Shown here: piece after piece, positions 8,007 through 17,288 of the stretch
Position numbering within the stretch: position 1 is the stretch's first letter
Layout of the letters: the number at the start of each line of letters is the position of its first letter
DNA from: Actinacidiphila sp965342175
GTDB taxonomy: Bacteria > Actinomycetota > Actinomycetes > Streptomycetales > Streptomycetaceae
Direction of reading: 5' to 3'
DNA length: 64,000 nt
NCBI RefSeq assembly: GCF_965342175.1
Contig: NZ_CBDRBL010000022.1
Coordinates: 26,309-90,308 of the forward strand
Translations under genes and position numbers: made by a program
The notes under the pieces: model-generated
What the model saw: the letters and a program-made list of their open reading frames with translations, nothing else
The model's database searches: none
Told to the model about the DNA's origin: nothing

Positions 8007-9800
8007 GTGGCGGCACCGATCGAGGACTACGGGATCATCGGCGACCTGCAGACCGTCGGGCTGGTCTCCAGGAGCGGCTCCATCGACTGGCTGTGCCTGC
8101 CGCGCTTCGACTCCGGAGCGTGCTTTGCCGCGCTGCTGGGCGACGAGGAGAACGGCAACTGGCGGATCGCCCCGGCCTCGGCCCGGCGCGAGGAACCGTG
8201 CACGCGCCGCTCGTACCGCGAGGGCACCTTGGTGCTGGAAAGTGTGTGGGAGACGCACGAAGGCACCGCCAAGGTGATCGACTTCATGCCGCAGCGCGAT
8301 CGCGCGCCGGATGTCATGCGCATCGTCGAAGGCGTGCGCGGGCGTGTGGCGATGACCATCGAGCTGCGGCTGCGCTTCGACTACGGGCGGGTCGTCCCCT
8401 GGATGCGCCGCACCGACGGCCACCGTGTGGCGATCGCCGGCCCGGACTCGGTGTGGCTGCGCGCCGAGCCCCAGGTGCCCGCGTACGGCAAGGACTTCGC
8501 GACCCACGCCGACTTCGCCGTCGCCGAGGGCGAGCGGGTGGCCTTCGTCCTGACCTGGCACCCCTCCCACGAGCGCCGGCCTCGCCTTGTCGACCCCTTC
8601 CGGGCACTGGAGCAGAGCTGCGCGGACTGGCGGGCCTGGTCGGCCAGGTGCCGTTACGACGGTCCCTGGCGGGACGCGGTGCTGCGTTCGCTGATCACCC
8701 TCAAGGCACTCACGTACGCGCCCAGCGGCGGCATCGTCGCGGCGGCGACCACCTCGCTGCCCGAGGAGATCCGCGGGGTGCGGAACTGGGACTACCGCTA
8801 CTGCTGGCTGCGCGATGCGACGCTCACCCTGAACGTGCTGGTGGAGACCGGCTACCTCCAGGAGGCCTACCAGTGGCGCGACTGGCTGCTGCGCGCCGTC
8901 GCCGGCGACCCCGCAGACCTGCAGATCATGTACGGGCTTGCGGGCGAGCGCCGGCTGCCCGAGCAGGAGCTGGACTGGCTGGCGGGCTACGAGGCCTCAC
9001 TGCCGGTCCGGATCGGCAACGCCGCTGCCCGGCAGCTCCAGCTGGACGTCTACGGCGAGGTCCTCGACTCGTTCTTCCTCGCCCGCAGCTTCGGGCTTCG
9101 CGACGGACCGCACGCCTGGGCGGTGCAGCGCGCGCTGATGGACTTCCTAAAGAGCAAGTGGCGCGATCCCGACGAGGGCCTGTGGGAGGTGCGCGGCGAA
9201 CGACGGCACTTCGTGCACTCCAAGGTGATGGCCTGGGCGGCCGCCGACCGGGCGGTGCGCACGCTGGAGGCGCGGCCCCACCTCTTCGGCGACGTGGACT
9301 TCTGGCGGGCGATGCGCGGCGAGGTCCACCGAGAGGTCTGCCGCAGGGGTTTCGACCCCGAACGCAACACCTTCACGCAGTACTACGGCTCCAAGGAGCT
9401 CGACGCGGCGACCCTGCTCATCCCTCAGGTGGGCTTCCTGCCCGTCAGCGACAGCCGGGTGGTCGGGACGGTGGAGGCGGTACGCCGCGAGCTGGACCAC
9501 GGCGGCTTCGTCCGCCGCTACACCCTGGAGGACAGCAGCGTGGACGGGCTGCCCGGCGGGGAAGGCGCTTTCCTGGCCTGCTCGTTCTGGCTCGCCGACG
9601 CCTTGCACCGCATCGGCCGCGCCGACGAGGCCCGACTGCTGTTCGAACGGCTGCTGGGCCTGTGCAACGACGTGGGTCTGCTGGCCGAGGAGTGGGATCC
9701 GGACGCGAAGCGCCAGCTCGGCAACTTCCCCCAGGCATTCAGCCACATCGGCCTGGTCAACACCGCGCTCACGCTGTCCGGCCGCGGAGGGGCACGATGA
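8007..9800 (+). CDS. Glycoside hydrolase family 15 protein (glucoamylase/trehalase-like)
   Basis: A 597-residue cytoplasmic GH15 enzyme with the two-domain layout of the actinobacterial branch: an N-terminal beta-sandwich starting IEDYGIIGDLQTVGLVSR and GSIDWLCLPRFDS, then an (alpha/alpha)6 barrel with RNWDYRYCWLRDA and the catalytic-base region LLAEEWDP near the C-terminus. Mycobacterial members of this branch act as trehalases, so trehalose is a good candidate substrate, but alpha-glucan hydrolysis cannot be excluded. No signal peptide. The GTG start has GGAGG about 6 bases upstream. It converges on the stress operon that follows. Confidence 0.9.
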   Translation: MAAPIEDYGIIGDLQTVGLVSRSGSIDWLCLPRFDSGACFAALLGDEENGNWRIAPASARREEPCTRRSYREGTLVLESVWETHEGTAKVIDFMPQRDRAPDVMRIVEGVRGRVAMTIELRLRFDYGRVVPWMRRTDGHRVAIAGPDSVWLRAEPQVPAYGKDFATHADFAVAEGERVAFVLTWHPSHERRPRLVDPFRALEQSCADWRAWSARCRYDGPWRDAVLRSLITLKALTYAPSGGIVAAATTSLPEEIRGVRNWDYRYCWLRDATLTLNVLVETGYLQEAYQWRDWLLRAVAGDPADLQIMYGLAGERRLPEQELDWLAGYEASLPVRIGNAAARQLQLDVYGEVLDSFFLARSFGLRDGPHAWAVQRALMDFLKSKWRDPDEGLWEVRGERRHFVHSKVMAWAAADRAVRTLEARPHLFGDVDFWRAMRGEVHREVCRRGFDPERNTFTQYYGSKELDAATLLIPQVGFLPVSDSRVVGTVEAVRRELDHGGFVRRYTLEDSSVDGLPGGEGAFLACSFWLADALHRIGRADEARLLFERLLGLCNDVGLLAEEWDPDAKRQLGNFPQAFSHIGLVNTALTLSGRGGAR

Positions 9801-9848
9801 CTCCGCGGACGCCGTGCTGACGGGCGGGCATGCCGTCCGCCGACCCGT

Positions 9849-10418
9849 TCAGCTGACGCGGGCAGCGCGGTGGGTGACGGCGCGCAGCCGCACCTCGGCG
9901 GGGAGCGGGGGAAGTCCGGCGCCGGCCCGGGCCCGCTCCAGGACGGCGGCGTCGAGTCCGGTGAGGACGTCGACGGGGACGGCGTTCGGGGACAGGGCGA
10001 GTTCCAGCCGCACACGGGGCGCGGTGGGCGTACCCGTCACCAAGGTGGTGGCGCAGTCGACGCCCGGAAGCTGCTCGGCATCGGCGGCGACGACCTCCTC
10101 CAGGGCGCGGCCGCGCAGCAGGGCCACGCCGTCGTCGTCGGCGTCCACCGCCACCCGGCGCAGTGTGCGGTCGCGCACCTGGGCGAGCAGCCACCACAGG
10201 GCGCACAGCACCGAAAGCGCCAGAACGGCGAGGACCACGGGCCACCACCATGAGGCGTCCGCGTAACGGGTCCGGTCGTCCTTGCTGAGCAGCACGTCGT
10301 CCGGTCCGCTGTACGGGCGTCGCAGCAGTCCTGTCGCGCAGCTCAGCACGACGGCGCCGACCAGCAGCAGGGCCAGCCCGGCGAGGGCGAGGACGACACG
10401 GTTGACCGCGGCGCGCAC
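9849..10418 (-). CDS. amaP: AmaP-type alkaline shock response membrane anchor protein
   Basis: A 189-residue protein with two membrane helices (about residues 7-29 and 58-79), the first preceded by VNRVVLALAG and the second by DASWWWP. The soluble C-terminal half carries alternating strands (TLRRVAVDADDDGVALL, PRVRLELALSP) typical of AmaP, which in Gram-positives anchors Asp23/Gls24 proteins at the membrane. Start is GTG 10418. It is the last gene of a leftward five-gene cluster with two Gls24 proteins, 6 bases after the DUF6286 gene, so co-transcription is likely. Confidence 0.75.
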   Translation of the reverse strand: MRAAVNRVVLALAGLALLLVGAVVLSCATGLLRRPYSGPDDVLLSKDDRTRYADASWWWPVVLAVLALSVLCALWWLLAQVRDRTLRRVAVDADDDGVALLRGRALEEVVAADAEQLPGVDCATTLVTGTPTAPRVRLELALSPNAVPVDVLTGLDAAVLERARAGAGLPPLPAEVRLRAVTHRAARVS

Positions 10419-10424
10419 CGAGCC

Positions 10425-11027
10425 TCACCCCTGGCCCATGCGGCGGACGTGCAGCGTGAGGCGGAGCGGCCGGACGAGGCCCAGCTCACGCACGGCCTCG
10501 GCCAGGACAGCCGCCAGGTCGGCGCGGACCGCCTCTGTCGCGCGAAAGGCGATCACGGCGCGCACCGTGGCGGTGCGGCGGGTGACCGTCACCTGTGCCG
10601 AGCGCACGCCGGAGACCTCCACCGCGCGGTCGCGCAGGGAGAGTTCGGCGGCGCGGCGGTCGAGCCCGGCCCGTACGGGCCCTGTTGCGGTGCGCATGGT
10701 GAGCAGGTCGCGGAGCCCGGGGGTGGCGGCCAGCACGAGCAGCCACAGCCCGAGCACGACCGCGGCGCACGCCCCGGCGAGGATCCACGGGTCGTCCAGC
10801 GGACGGGTGGCCAGTGCGTCAGCGGTGTTGCGGCGCCAGGCCGCCGCGGGCCGCCCGGCGCGTACGGCGGCGATGTCGTAGAGCAGCAGCCCGGCGGCGA
10901 CGGCCAGGAGGGCGGCGGCGATCGCGGCCGGGAGCCGGCGCGGGGACCAGAAGCGCCGCCGGTGGGCCGGGGGCGGCGACAGCGGCGCGGACGGCGCCGG
11001 CGCCGGCGCCGGGCGGAGCTCGCTCAC
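10425..11027 (-). CDS. DUF6286 domain membrane protein of the Gls24 cluster
   Basis: A 200-residue protein with a Pro/Ala-rich N-terminus (about 40 residues), two membrane helices (about 39-60 and 88-109) and a C-terminal soluble domain (TGPVRAGLDRRAAELSLRDR ... VTVTRRTATVRAVIAF). Such proteins occur next to actinobacterial Gls24 and AmaP genes and resemble AmaP in overall layout; the function is unknown. GTG 11027 overlaps the stop of the upstream Gls24 gene by four bases (GTGA), which fixes this start and suggests coupled translation. Confidence 0.75.
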   Translation of the reverse strand: MSELRPAPAPAPSAPLSPPPAHRRRFWSPRRLPAAIAAALLAVAAGLLLYDIAAVRAGRPAAAWRRNTADALATRPLDDPWILAGACAAVVLGLWLLVLAATPGLRDLLTMRTATGPVRAGLDRRAAELSLRDRAVEVSGVRSAQVTVTRRTATVRAVIAFRATEAVRADLAAVLAEAVRELGLVRPLRLTLHVRRMGQG

Positions 11028-11416
11028 CGGACTTTCGCCTCCCGCGCGAGGTGGACGGCCCGTGAGTGCAGCCGCTCGACCTCGACGGTCACCCCGAGGA
11101 CCGCCGTGCCGGTCAGCTCCTGGACGCGGGCGATCACATGACGGCGGACCGATCGGCACACCGAGGCGATGTCCACCGGGTAGCCGAGTTCGACGCTAAG
11201 GCGCACGAACACCTGCTCGCGGTGGACGGAGACACCGGCCTGCTGCCGCGCGCCGCGCGGCACGTACTCCCCGCCCGGCGCGTCGGCGAGGGCCTCGCGG
11301 GCGGCCTGGGCGGCGATCTTCGCCAGCACGCGGTCGGCGAGGCGCAGCGAGCCGCGCTCCGCTGGGGCGAGCGGCGGCGCGGGAGGCGTCGGGGACGTCG
11401 GCACGGCTGCCGTCAT
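11024..11416 (-). CDS. Asp23/Gls24 family envelope stress protein
   Basis: A 130-residue protein of the Asp23/Gls24 family, which supports cell-envelope integrity under stress by binding the membrane through AmaP-type anchors. Visible features are an N-terminal Pro-rich stretch, the helical region RLADRVLAKIAAQAAREAL, and the family strand-helix block VFVRLSVELGYPVDIASVCRSVRRHVIARVQELTGTAVLGVTVEVERL. It sits 9 bases downstream of the frameshifted small membrane gene and overlaps the next gene by four bases. Confidence 0.88.
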   Translation of the reverse strand: MTAAVPTSPTPPAPPLAPAERGSLRLADRVLAKIAAQAAREALADAPGGEYVPRGARQQAGVSVHREQVFVRLSVELGYPVDIASVCRSVRRHVIARVQELTGTAVLGVTVEVERLHSRAVHLAREAKVR

Positions 11417-11425
11417 CTGCGGGGC

Positions 11426-11607
11426 TCACCGCCTCCGGTCGCGCACGCGGAAGAACTCCCCGGGCTCCAGGTCGCCGTCGAGGAACCGCCCGGCGCAGAA
11501 GCCGACGGCGCCGAGGGCCGCCACCAGCAGGAAGGCCGCGAACCGCCGAAGTACCCGGCGAATCCGAGCGCCATCCCGACGATCAAGCCGAGCACGGCCA
11601 TGCTCAT
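11426..11607 (-). pseudogene. Small DUF2273-like membrane protein gene, single-base frameshift
   Basis: The frame starting at ATG 11607 reads MSMAVLGLIVGMALGFAGYF and then leaves the expected sequence at GG. Adding one base near 11541-11547 restores a good membrane helix (FAAFLLVAALGAVGFCAGRF) and the tail LDGDLEPGEFFRVRDRRR with a stop at 11426. The span is 182 bases, one short of 61 codons. Intact homologues are about 60 residues with two helices and lie between Gls24 genes in Streptomyces. Whether the deletion is real or a sequencing error cannot be judged here. Confidence 0.75.
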
Positions 11608-11639
11608 CGTCCGCTCACGGCTCCCCTCCTGGAGACTTG

Positions 11640-12127
11640 TCACTGGACCCGCTGCTCCTGGTCGGTGTCGTCCGTGTCCTCGGGAAGCTTCACGTCGCCC
11701 ACCGCGATGTTGACCTCGATGACCTCCAGGCTGGTCATCTGTTCCACGGCCGCGATGACGTTCTCCCGGACCGCGTGCGCCACCGCCACGATGGAGACCC
11801 CGTAGTCGACGACGATGTCCAGGTCGAGGGCGGCCTGCACCTCGCCGACCTCGGCCCGCACCCCCCGCGTCACGGACCTGCCGCCGGCACGCGGTCGCGG
11901 ACCGCGCCGAAGCCGCGGGAGACGCCGGAGCCGAGGGCGTGCACGCCCTCCACGTCGCGCGCCGCGAGCCCGGCGATCTTCTCGACGACACCGTCCGCGA
12001 TGGTGGTCCGGCCGCGCGTCGCGGGATCGCCCAGGGGCGCCCGCCGCCCCGGCGTGCCGTCGCCGGCCGGGCTGGTGCCCTTCTCCAGGGTCCGGCCCCC
12101 TTCCGCCTGCTGAGCGGTCTCGGTCAT
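11640..12127 (-). pseudogene. Asp23/Gls24 family gene, single-base frameshift
   Basis: The first gene of the stress operon. From ATG 12127 (GAAGAGAAGAGG upstream) the product begins MTETAQQAEGGRTLEKG and contains the family signature TTIADGVVEKIAGLAARDVE and GVHALGSGV, then stops early at 11870. One missing base near 11879-11887 would rejoin it to the conserved C-terminal half (VTRGVRAEVGEVQAALDLDI, VVDYGVSIVAVAHAVRENVI, LEVIEVNIAVGDV) ending at 11640. The span of 488 bases is one short of a multiple of three. It is the second such lesion in this operon. Confidence 0.8.
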
Positions 12128-12510
12128 CGCACCTCTTCTCTTCGGATCTGCGGCGCAGGAGCGGTACGGGCCGCTCCGCGCCCCACACTAAGTGGGCACG
12201 CCCTTTCACGCCGCGAGGATGCGGCAATCAGGGACCTCGGGCGGCGGCCCGGCGCGGACAGCACGGTGGGCGAAGGAGGCGGCCGTCGACCGAGGACCGG
12301 TCGGCTGGTGCGCAGCCGAAATCCGGGCCGGTCGGCGGGCGGGAAGAACCGCCCGCACACCGGCCGCAGCCACCTGCACACCGCCGCTGACGACCGCTTC
12401 CACCGGACGCGCGCTTCCCTTCGGGCGGCGGCCGCGGACCGCCCTCACGCGGTCACGGCCCAGCCGGCCGCGGACCGGACGTCGCGGGCGGCTCACCGGC
12501 GCCGGCACGA
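12128..12510. other. 383-base stretch without a gene
   Basis: GC-rich sequence between the start of the Gls24 operon and the end of the enoyl-CoA hydratase gene. It must hold the promoter of the leftward stress operon, but I recognise no clear -10/-35 pair or operator, and no convincing coding frame. Confidence 0.5.
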
Positions 12511-13302
12511 CTACTCGCCCACGCCCGCCAGGTCCCGCAGGCGGCGCCCCTGCGCAGCGCGCTCGGCGGCGCGCTGCTCCTCGTACGTCCGGCCGCAGGC
12601 CTCACGGAGCAGGGCCTTGGTCTCGATCAGCGCGTCGCGCGGCGCGGCCAGCAGGGCGCCCACCAGGTCCTTGACGGTGGCGTCCAGCTCGGCCGCCGGG
12701 ACAAGAACGTTGGCCAGGCCGATGGCCGTGGCTTCCGAGGCGTCGACGAAGCGCCCCGTGGCGCAGATCTCCAGCGCCCGGGCGTAGCCGACCAGCTCGG
12801 TCAGCGGCTTGGTGCCGGCGAGATCGGGTACCAGGCCCAGGCTGGTCTCGCGCATCGCGAACTGCGCGTCGTCGGCGACGACGCGCAGGTCGCAGGCGAG
12901 GGCCAGTTGGAAACCGGCCCCGATGGCATGCCCTTGCACAGCGGCGATGGTAAGGATGTCGTTCCGCCGCCACCAGGTGAAGGCCGACTGGTACTCGGCG
13001 ATCGTCGCGTCGAGCTCGCCCTCCGAAGCGCGGGCGAGGTCGAGGAACGACGGCTCGCCGTCGAAGCCCTCCGGCGTGAAGGCCTGCCGGTCCAGCCCCG
13101 CGGAGAACGACAGCCCCTCCGCACGCAGCACGACGACCCGTACGCTGCCCGGAAGCAGCCGGCCGGCCTCGACCAGGGCCCGCCACATGGCAGGGGACTG
13201 GGCGTTGCGCTTGACCGCGTTGCACAGGGTGACGGTGGCGACATGACCCTCCGCCACGAGTCGTACGCCGTCGCGTTCCAGCAGCACAGTGGGGTCGGAC
13301 AT
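12511..13302 (-). CDS. Enoyl-CoA hydratase/isomerase family protein
   Basis: A 263-residue crotonase-fold protein. The oxyanion-hole segment is LSFSAGLDRQAF (residues about 65-76) and the second is VQGHAIGAGFQLALACDLRV near 120-140, followed by FAMRETSLGLVPDLAGTKPL where catalytic acids lie in hydratases. The Glu expected in the first glutamate position is present in the RETSLGLVPD block, so hydratase activity is plausible, though the family also includes isomerases and hydrolases. ATG 13302 follows GGAGG by 5 bases. Its fatty-acid or amino-acid pathway cannot be told from the neighbours. Confidence 0.85.
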   Translation of the reverse strand: MSDPTVLLERDGVRLVAEGHVATVTLCNAVKRNAQSPAMWRALVEAGRLLPGSVRVVVLRAEGLSFSAGLDRQAFTPEGFDGEPSFLDLARASEGELDATIAEYQSAFTWWRRNDILTIAAVQGHAIGAGFQLALACDLRVVADDAQFAMRETSLGLVPDLAGTKPLTELVGYARALEICATGRFVDASEATAIGLANVLVPAAELDATVKDLVGALLAAPRDALIETKALLREACGRTYEEQRAAERAAQGRRLRDLAGVGE

Positions 13303-13423
13303 CGGGCACCTCCGGGCGATCCGCAGTCTGGATTACCGAAGAGTAACCACCCGGTCGACGCTTTCCCACGACCGGGTGGCCCTGCCACGACTGAGCACCG
13401 CTGCGCCAGGCGCACCGCTGCTG

Positions 13424-13645
13424 TCAGGCCGTGGAAACCTTCTTGCCCCGTGTCGCTCCGCCGCGCCCGCGCAGGGTCACGCCGGACTCACTGAGCATCC
13501 GGTGGACGAAGCCGTACGAACGGCCGGTCTCCTCGGCCAGCGCCCGGATGCTTGCTCCACCGTCGTACTTCTTCTTGAGGTCTGCCGCGAGCTTTTCGCG
13601 CGCGGCGCCGGTCACCCGGCTGCCCTTCTTCAGAGTCTCGGCCAC
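13424..13645 (-). CDS. Small helix-turn-helix DNA-binding protein
   Basis: A 73-residue basic protein. The centre, GGASIRALAEETGRSYGFVHRMLSESGV, is a clear helix-turn-helix of the kind found in resolvases and sigma-like regulators, with the sequence SYGFVHRML as recognition helix. The N-terminus KKGSRVTGAAREKLAADLKKKYD and C-terminus RGRGGATRGKK are strongly basic, in line with non-specific or nucleoid-type DNA binding. The family is highly conserved in Streptomyces without assigned function. GTG 13645 has GAGGAGG 6 bases upstream; an in-frame ATG at 13684 would add 13 residues and is less likely. Confidence 0.75.
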   Translation of the reverse strand: MAETLKKGSRVTGAAREKLAADLKKKYDGGASIRALAEETGRSYGFVHRMLSESGVTLRGRGGATRGKKVSTA

Positions 13646-14022
13646 CCGTGCCTCCTCTAGGGAAGTGCGCTCTGTGACTCTCATGATCACCCCTAGGAGA
13701 CTTCCTGGCCACCCATTCGGCAAGGTCCGTGTGACAACATCCGGCGCAGCATTGACGCGGGCATGCGGCGACACAGGGGTGGAATCCGACATTCCGCCCG
13801 GCGCGTGCGGGATCTTTTCGAGGCGCGGCGGAAAAAGGGCAGGTCATCAGGGCGGGCGCGGAGCGGCCCCCTGCGAGGCGGCTGATCGATCCGTACGTCC
13901 GGTTTTTCGCACGATTCCCACGCCGCAGTACGAGTCCGTATCACACAGATGAAGGATCACCCGTCGGCCGAATGATCCCGTGGAGTGATCCACACGGATG
14001 ATCCGCCACGGGTGCCGGTGGG
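13646..14022. other. 377-base stretch without a gene
   Basis: Lies upstream of the helix-turn-helix gene and downstream of the ABC-F gene. It holds the leftward promoter of the former and a probable terminator of the latter (annotated at 13977-14012). No coding frame has support. Confidence 0.5.
13977..14012 (-). terminator. Candidate terminator of the ABC-F gene
   Basis: CCCGTGG (13977-13983) can pair with CCACGGG (14006-14012), with a smaller GTGGA/TCCAC hairpin nested at its left side. It lies 11 bases after the ABC-F stop codon. Confidence 0.45.
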
Positions 14023-15621
<1,599 letters not shown>

Positions 15622-15875
15622 GGGAAGAAGCTCCTGGGCGTGCGGACGGCAGTCGGACGTGTGGTCGCGGTGGTCGCGGGTCGGACGCCGTCTAATGCGT
15701 GCGGATCACTGCCATGGCCTCAGTCTACCGGGGGCGGCACGGGTGCCCGGCAAGTGACTTTCGAGCCAGGGGCCGGGCGGGGGCCGGGCGGGGGCCGCAC
15801 GGCGCCGCAAGGGAACCAAGACTCCGCAGGGGCCTCAAGAGGGTCGGAGAGGAAGAACCGTCGATAATCGGAGGT

Positions 15876-16770
15876 ATGCAGTTCGACGACGACGCATCGC
15901 TCGACACGTCCCAGGTGGAGGATCGGCGAAGCGGCGGACGGTTCGGTGGCGGCCGGTTGGTGGGGGGCGGCCTCGCCGGACTGATCGTCCTGGTGATCGG
16001 GCTGATCTTCGGTATCGGTCCCGACCAGCTGGGACTGACCTCCGACCCTCCGGGCCAGGCCCCGGGGCACCGCCTCGGGCTCGGACCTCGCCGCGGGCTG
16101 CCGCACCGGCGCGGACGCCGACTCGCGCCAGGACTGCCGCATGGTCGGGGTGGTCAACAACGTGCAGGCGTACTGGGCGTCGGAGTTCCGCGAGCGCGGC
16201 ATGAGCTACGAACCCGCGCCGACCGTCTTCTTCGACCAGCCGATCCGCACCGGGTGCGGGGTCGCCGACCCGGCGTCGGGGCCGTTCTACTGCCCGGTGG
16301 ACCGCAAGGTCTACCTGGACCTGGACTTCTTCTCGACCCTGACCAGCCGCTTCGGCGCTCAGGGCGGGCCGTTCGCCGAGAGCTACGTCGTCGCCCACGA
16401 GTACGGTCACCACGTGCAGAACCTGCTGGGGACCCTGGGCCAAGCGCAGGACCGGCTCACCGGGCCGGGCAGCAACGCGGTGCGCGTGGAGCTGCAGGCC
16501 GACTGCTACGCGGGCGTATGGGCGCACAACGCCACACGGACTCCGGACGAGGACACGGGCGGCCCGATGATCAGCGCCCTCGACGAGGAGGACATCCGCA
16601 GGGGGCTGGACGCGGCCGCGGCAGTCGGCGACGACGCGATCCAGTCCCGGGTGCAGGGTCGGGTGGCCCCGGAGTCCTGGACCCACGGCTCGTCCGCCCA
16701 GCGGCAGCAGTGGTTCGCCACCGGGCTGAACGCCGGCGACCCCGTCGACTGCGACACATTCGGGCACTGA
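15876..16770 (+). pseudogene. Neutral zinc metallopeptidase (YpfJ-like) gene, single-base frameshift
   Basis: The 5' frame from ATG 15876 gives MQFDDDASLDTSQVEDRRSG, a membrane helix (GGLAGLIVLVIGLIFGIG) and QLGLTSDPPG, then goes off frame. The +1 frame continues with SGSDLAAGCRTGADADSRQD, CRMVGVVNNVQAYW, and the catalytic motif VVAHEYGHHVQN (HExxH type, H-E-Y-G-H), followed by VELQADCYAGVWAHN. The break falls at a four-G run at 16064-16067; with three Gs the frames join. The length of 895 bases is one more than a multiple of three. A separate start at ATG 16141 could still make a soluble catalytic domain without the anchor. Confidence 0.8.
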
Positions 16771-16871
16771 CCGGCCGGAATGTCCGCGGGCGGGGGCATT
16801 GTCATACCCCCCTGCCAGACTGAGATCCATGTCACACAGGCCGTCAGTCCCGGAAGGGGAGAGTGATCACC

Positions 16872-17282
16872 ATGGCTCGCGAGGCGACCGCGCCCACCGT
16901 CTGCCCGACGCTGCGCTACAAGGACGCGAAGGCCGCCGTCGCCTTCCTCGAGGAGGCGTTCGGATTCACCGAAGTCGCGGTCCACGCAGGCGCGGACGGC
17001 ACGGTGCAGCACGCGGAGCTGGCGTACGGAAACGGCGTGGTGATGCTCGGCAGCGAGCGGTCGGGCACGGCGTTCAGTCAGGTAGCCGCGGAGCTGGGCC
17101 CCTCGTCGGTCTACGTGGTCGTAGCGGACGCCGACGCCCATCATGAGCGCGCCGTCGCCGCCGGAGCCGAGATCGTGCTCCCGCTCACCGACCACGACTA
17201 CGGGTCGCGGGATTACACGGCCCGCGACCCGGAGGGCAATCTCTGGTCCTTCGGCACCTACGCGCCGCGGCTGCCGACGTAG
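16872..17282 (+). CDS. VOC (glyoxalase/bleomycin-resistance fold) family protein
   Basis: A 136-residue protein of two beta-alpha-beta-beta-beta repeats. Repeat one begins CPTLRYKDAKAAVAFLEEAFGF, repeat two SSVYVVVADADAHHERAVAAGAEIVLPLTD, ending YGSRDYTARDPEGNLWSFGTYAP. This is the PhnB-like branch of the fold; ligand and activity are not predictable. ATG 16872 is preceded by GGGGAGA at about 9 bases; a GTG at 16863 is the alternative. It converges on the next gene with six bases between stops. Confidence 0.85.
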   Translation: MAREATAPTVCPTLRYKDAKAAVAFLEEAFGFTEVAVHAGADGTVQHAELAYGNGVVMLGSERSGTAFSQVAAELGPSSVYVVVADADAHHERAVAAGAEIVLPLTDHDYGSRDYTARDPEGNLWSFGTYAPRLPT

Positions 17283-17288
17283 CCCCTG

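Noticed and set aside
6744..8570. A 608-codon leftward frame across the zinc-ribbon, SURF1 and GH15 genes
   Set aside because: Low-complexity, no domain recognised, and it runs across three real genes on the other strand.
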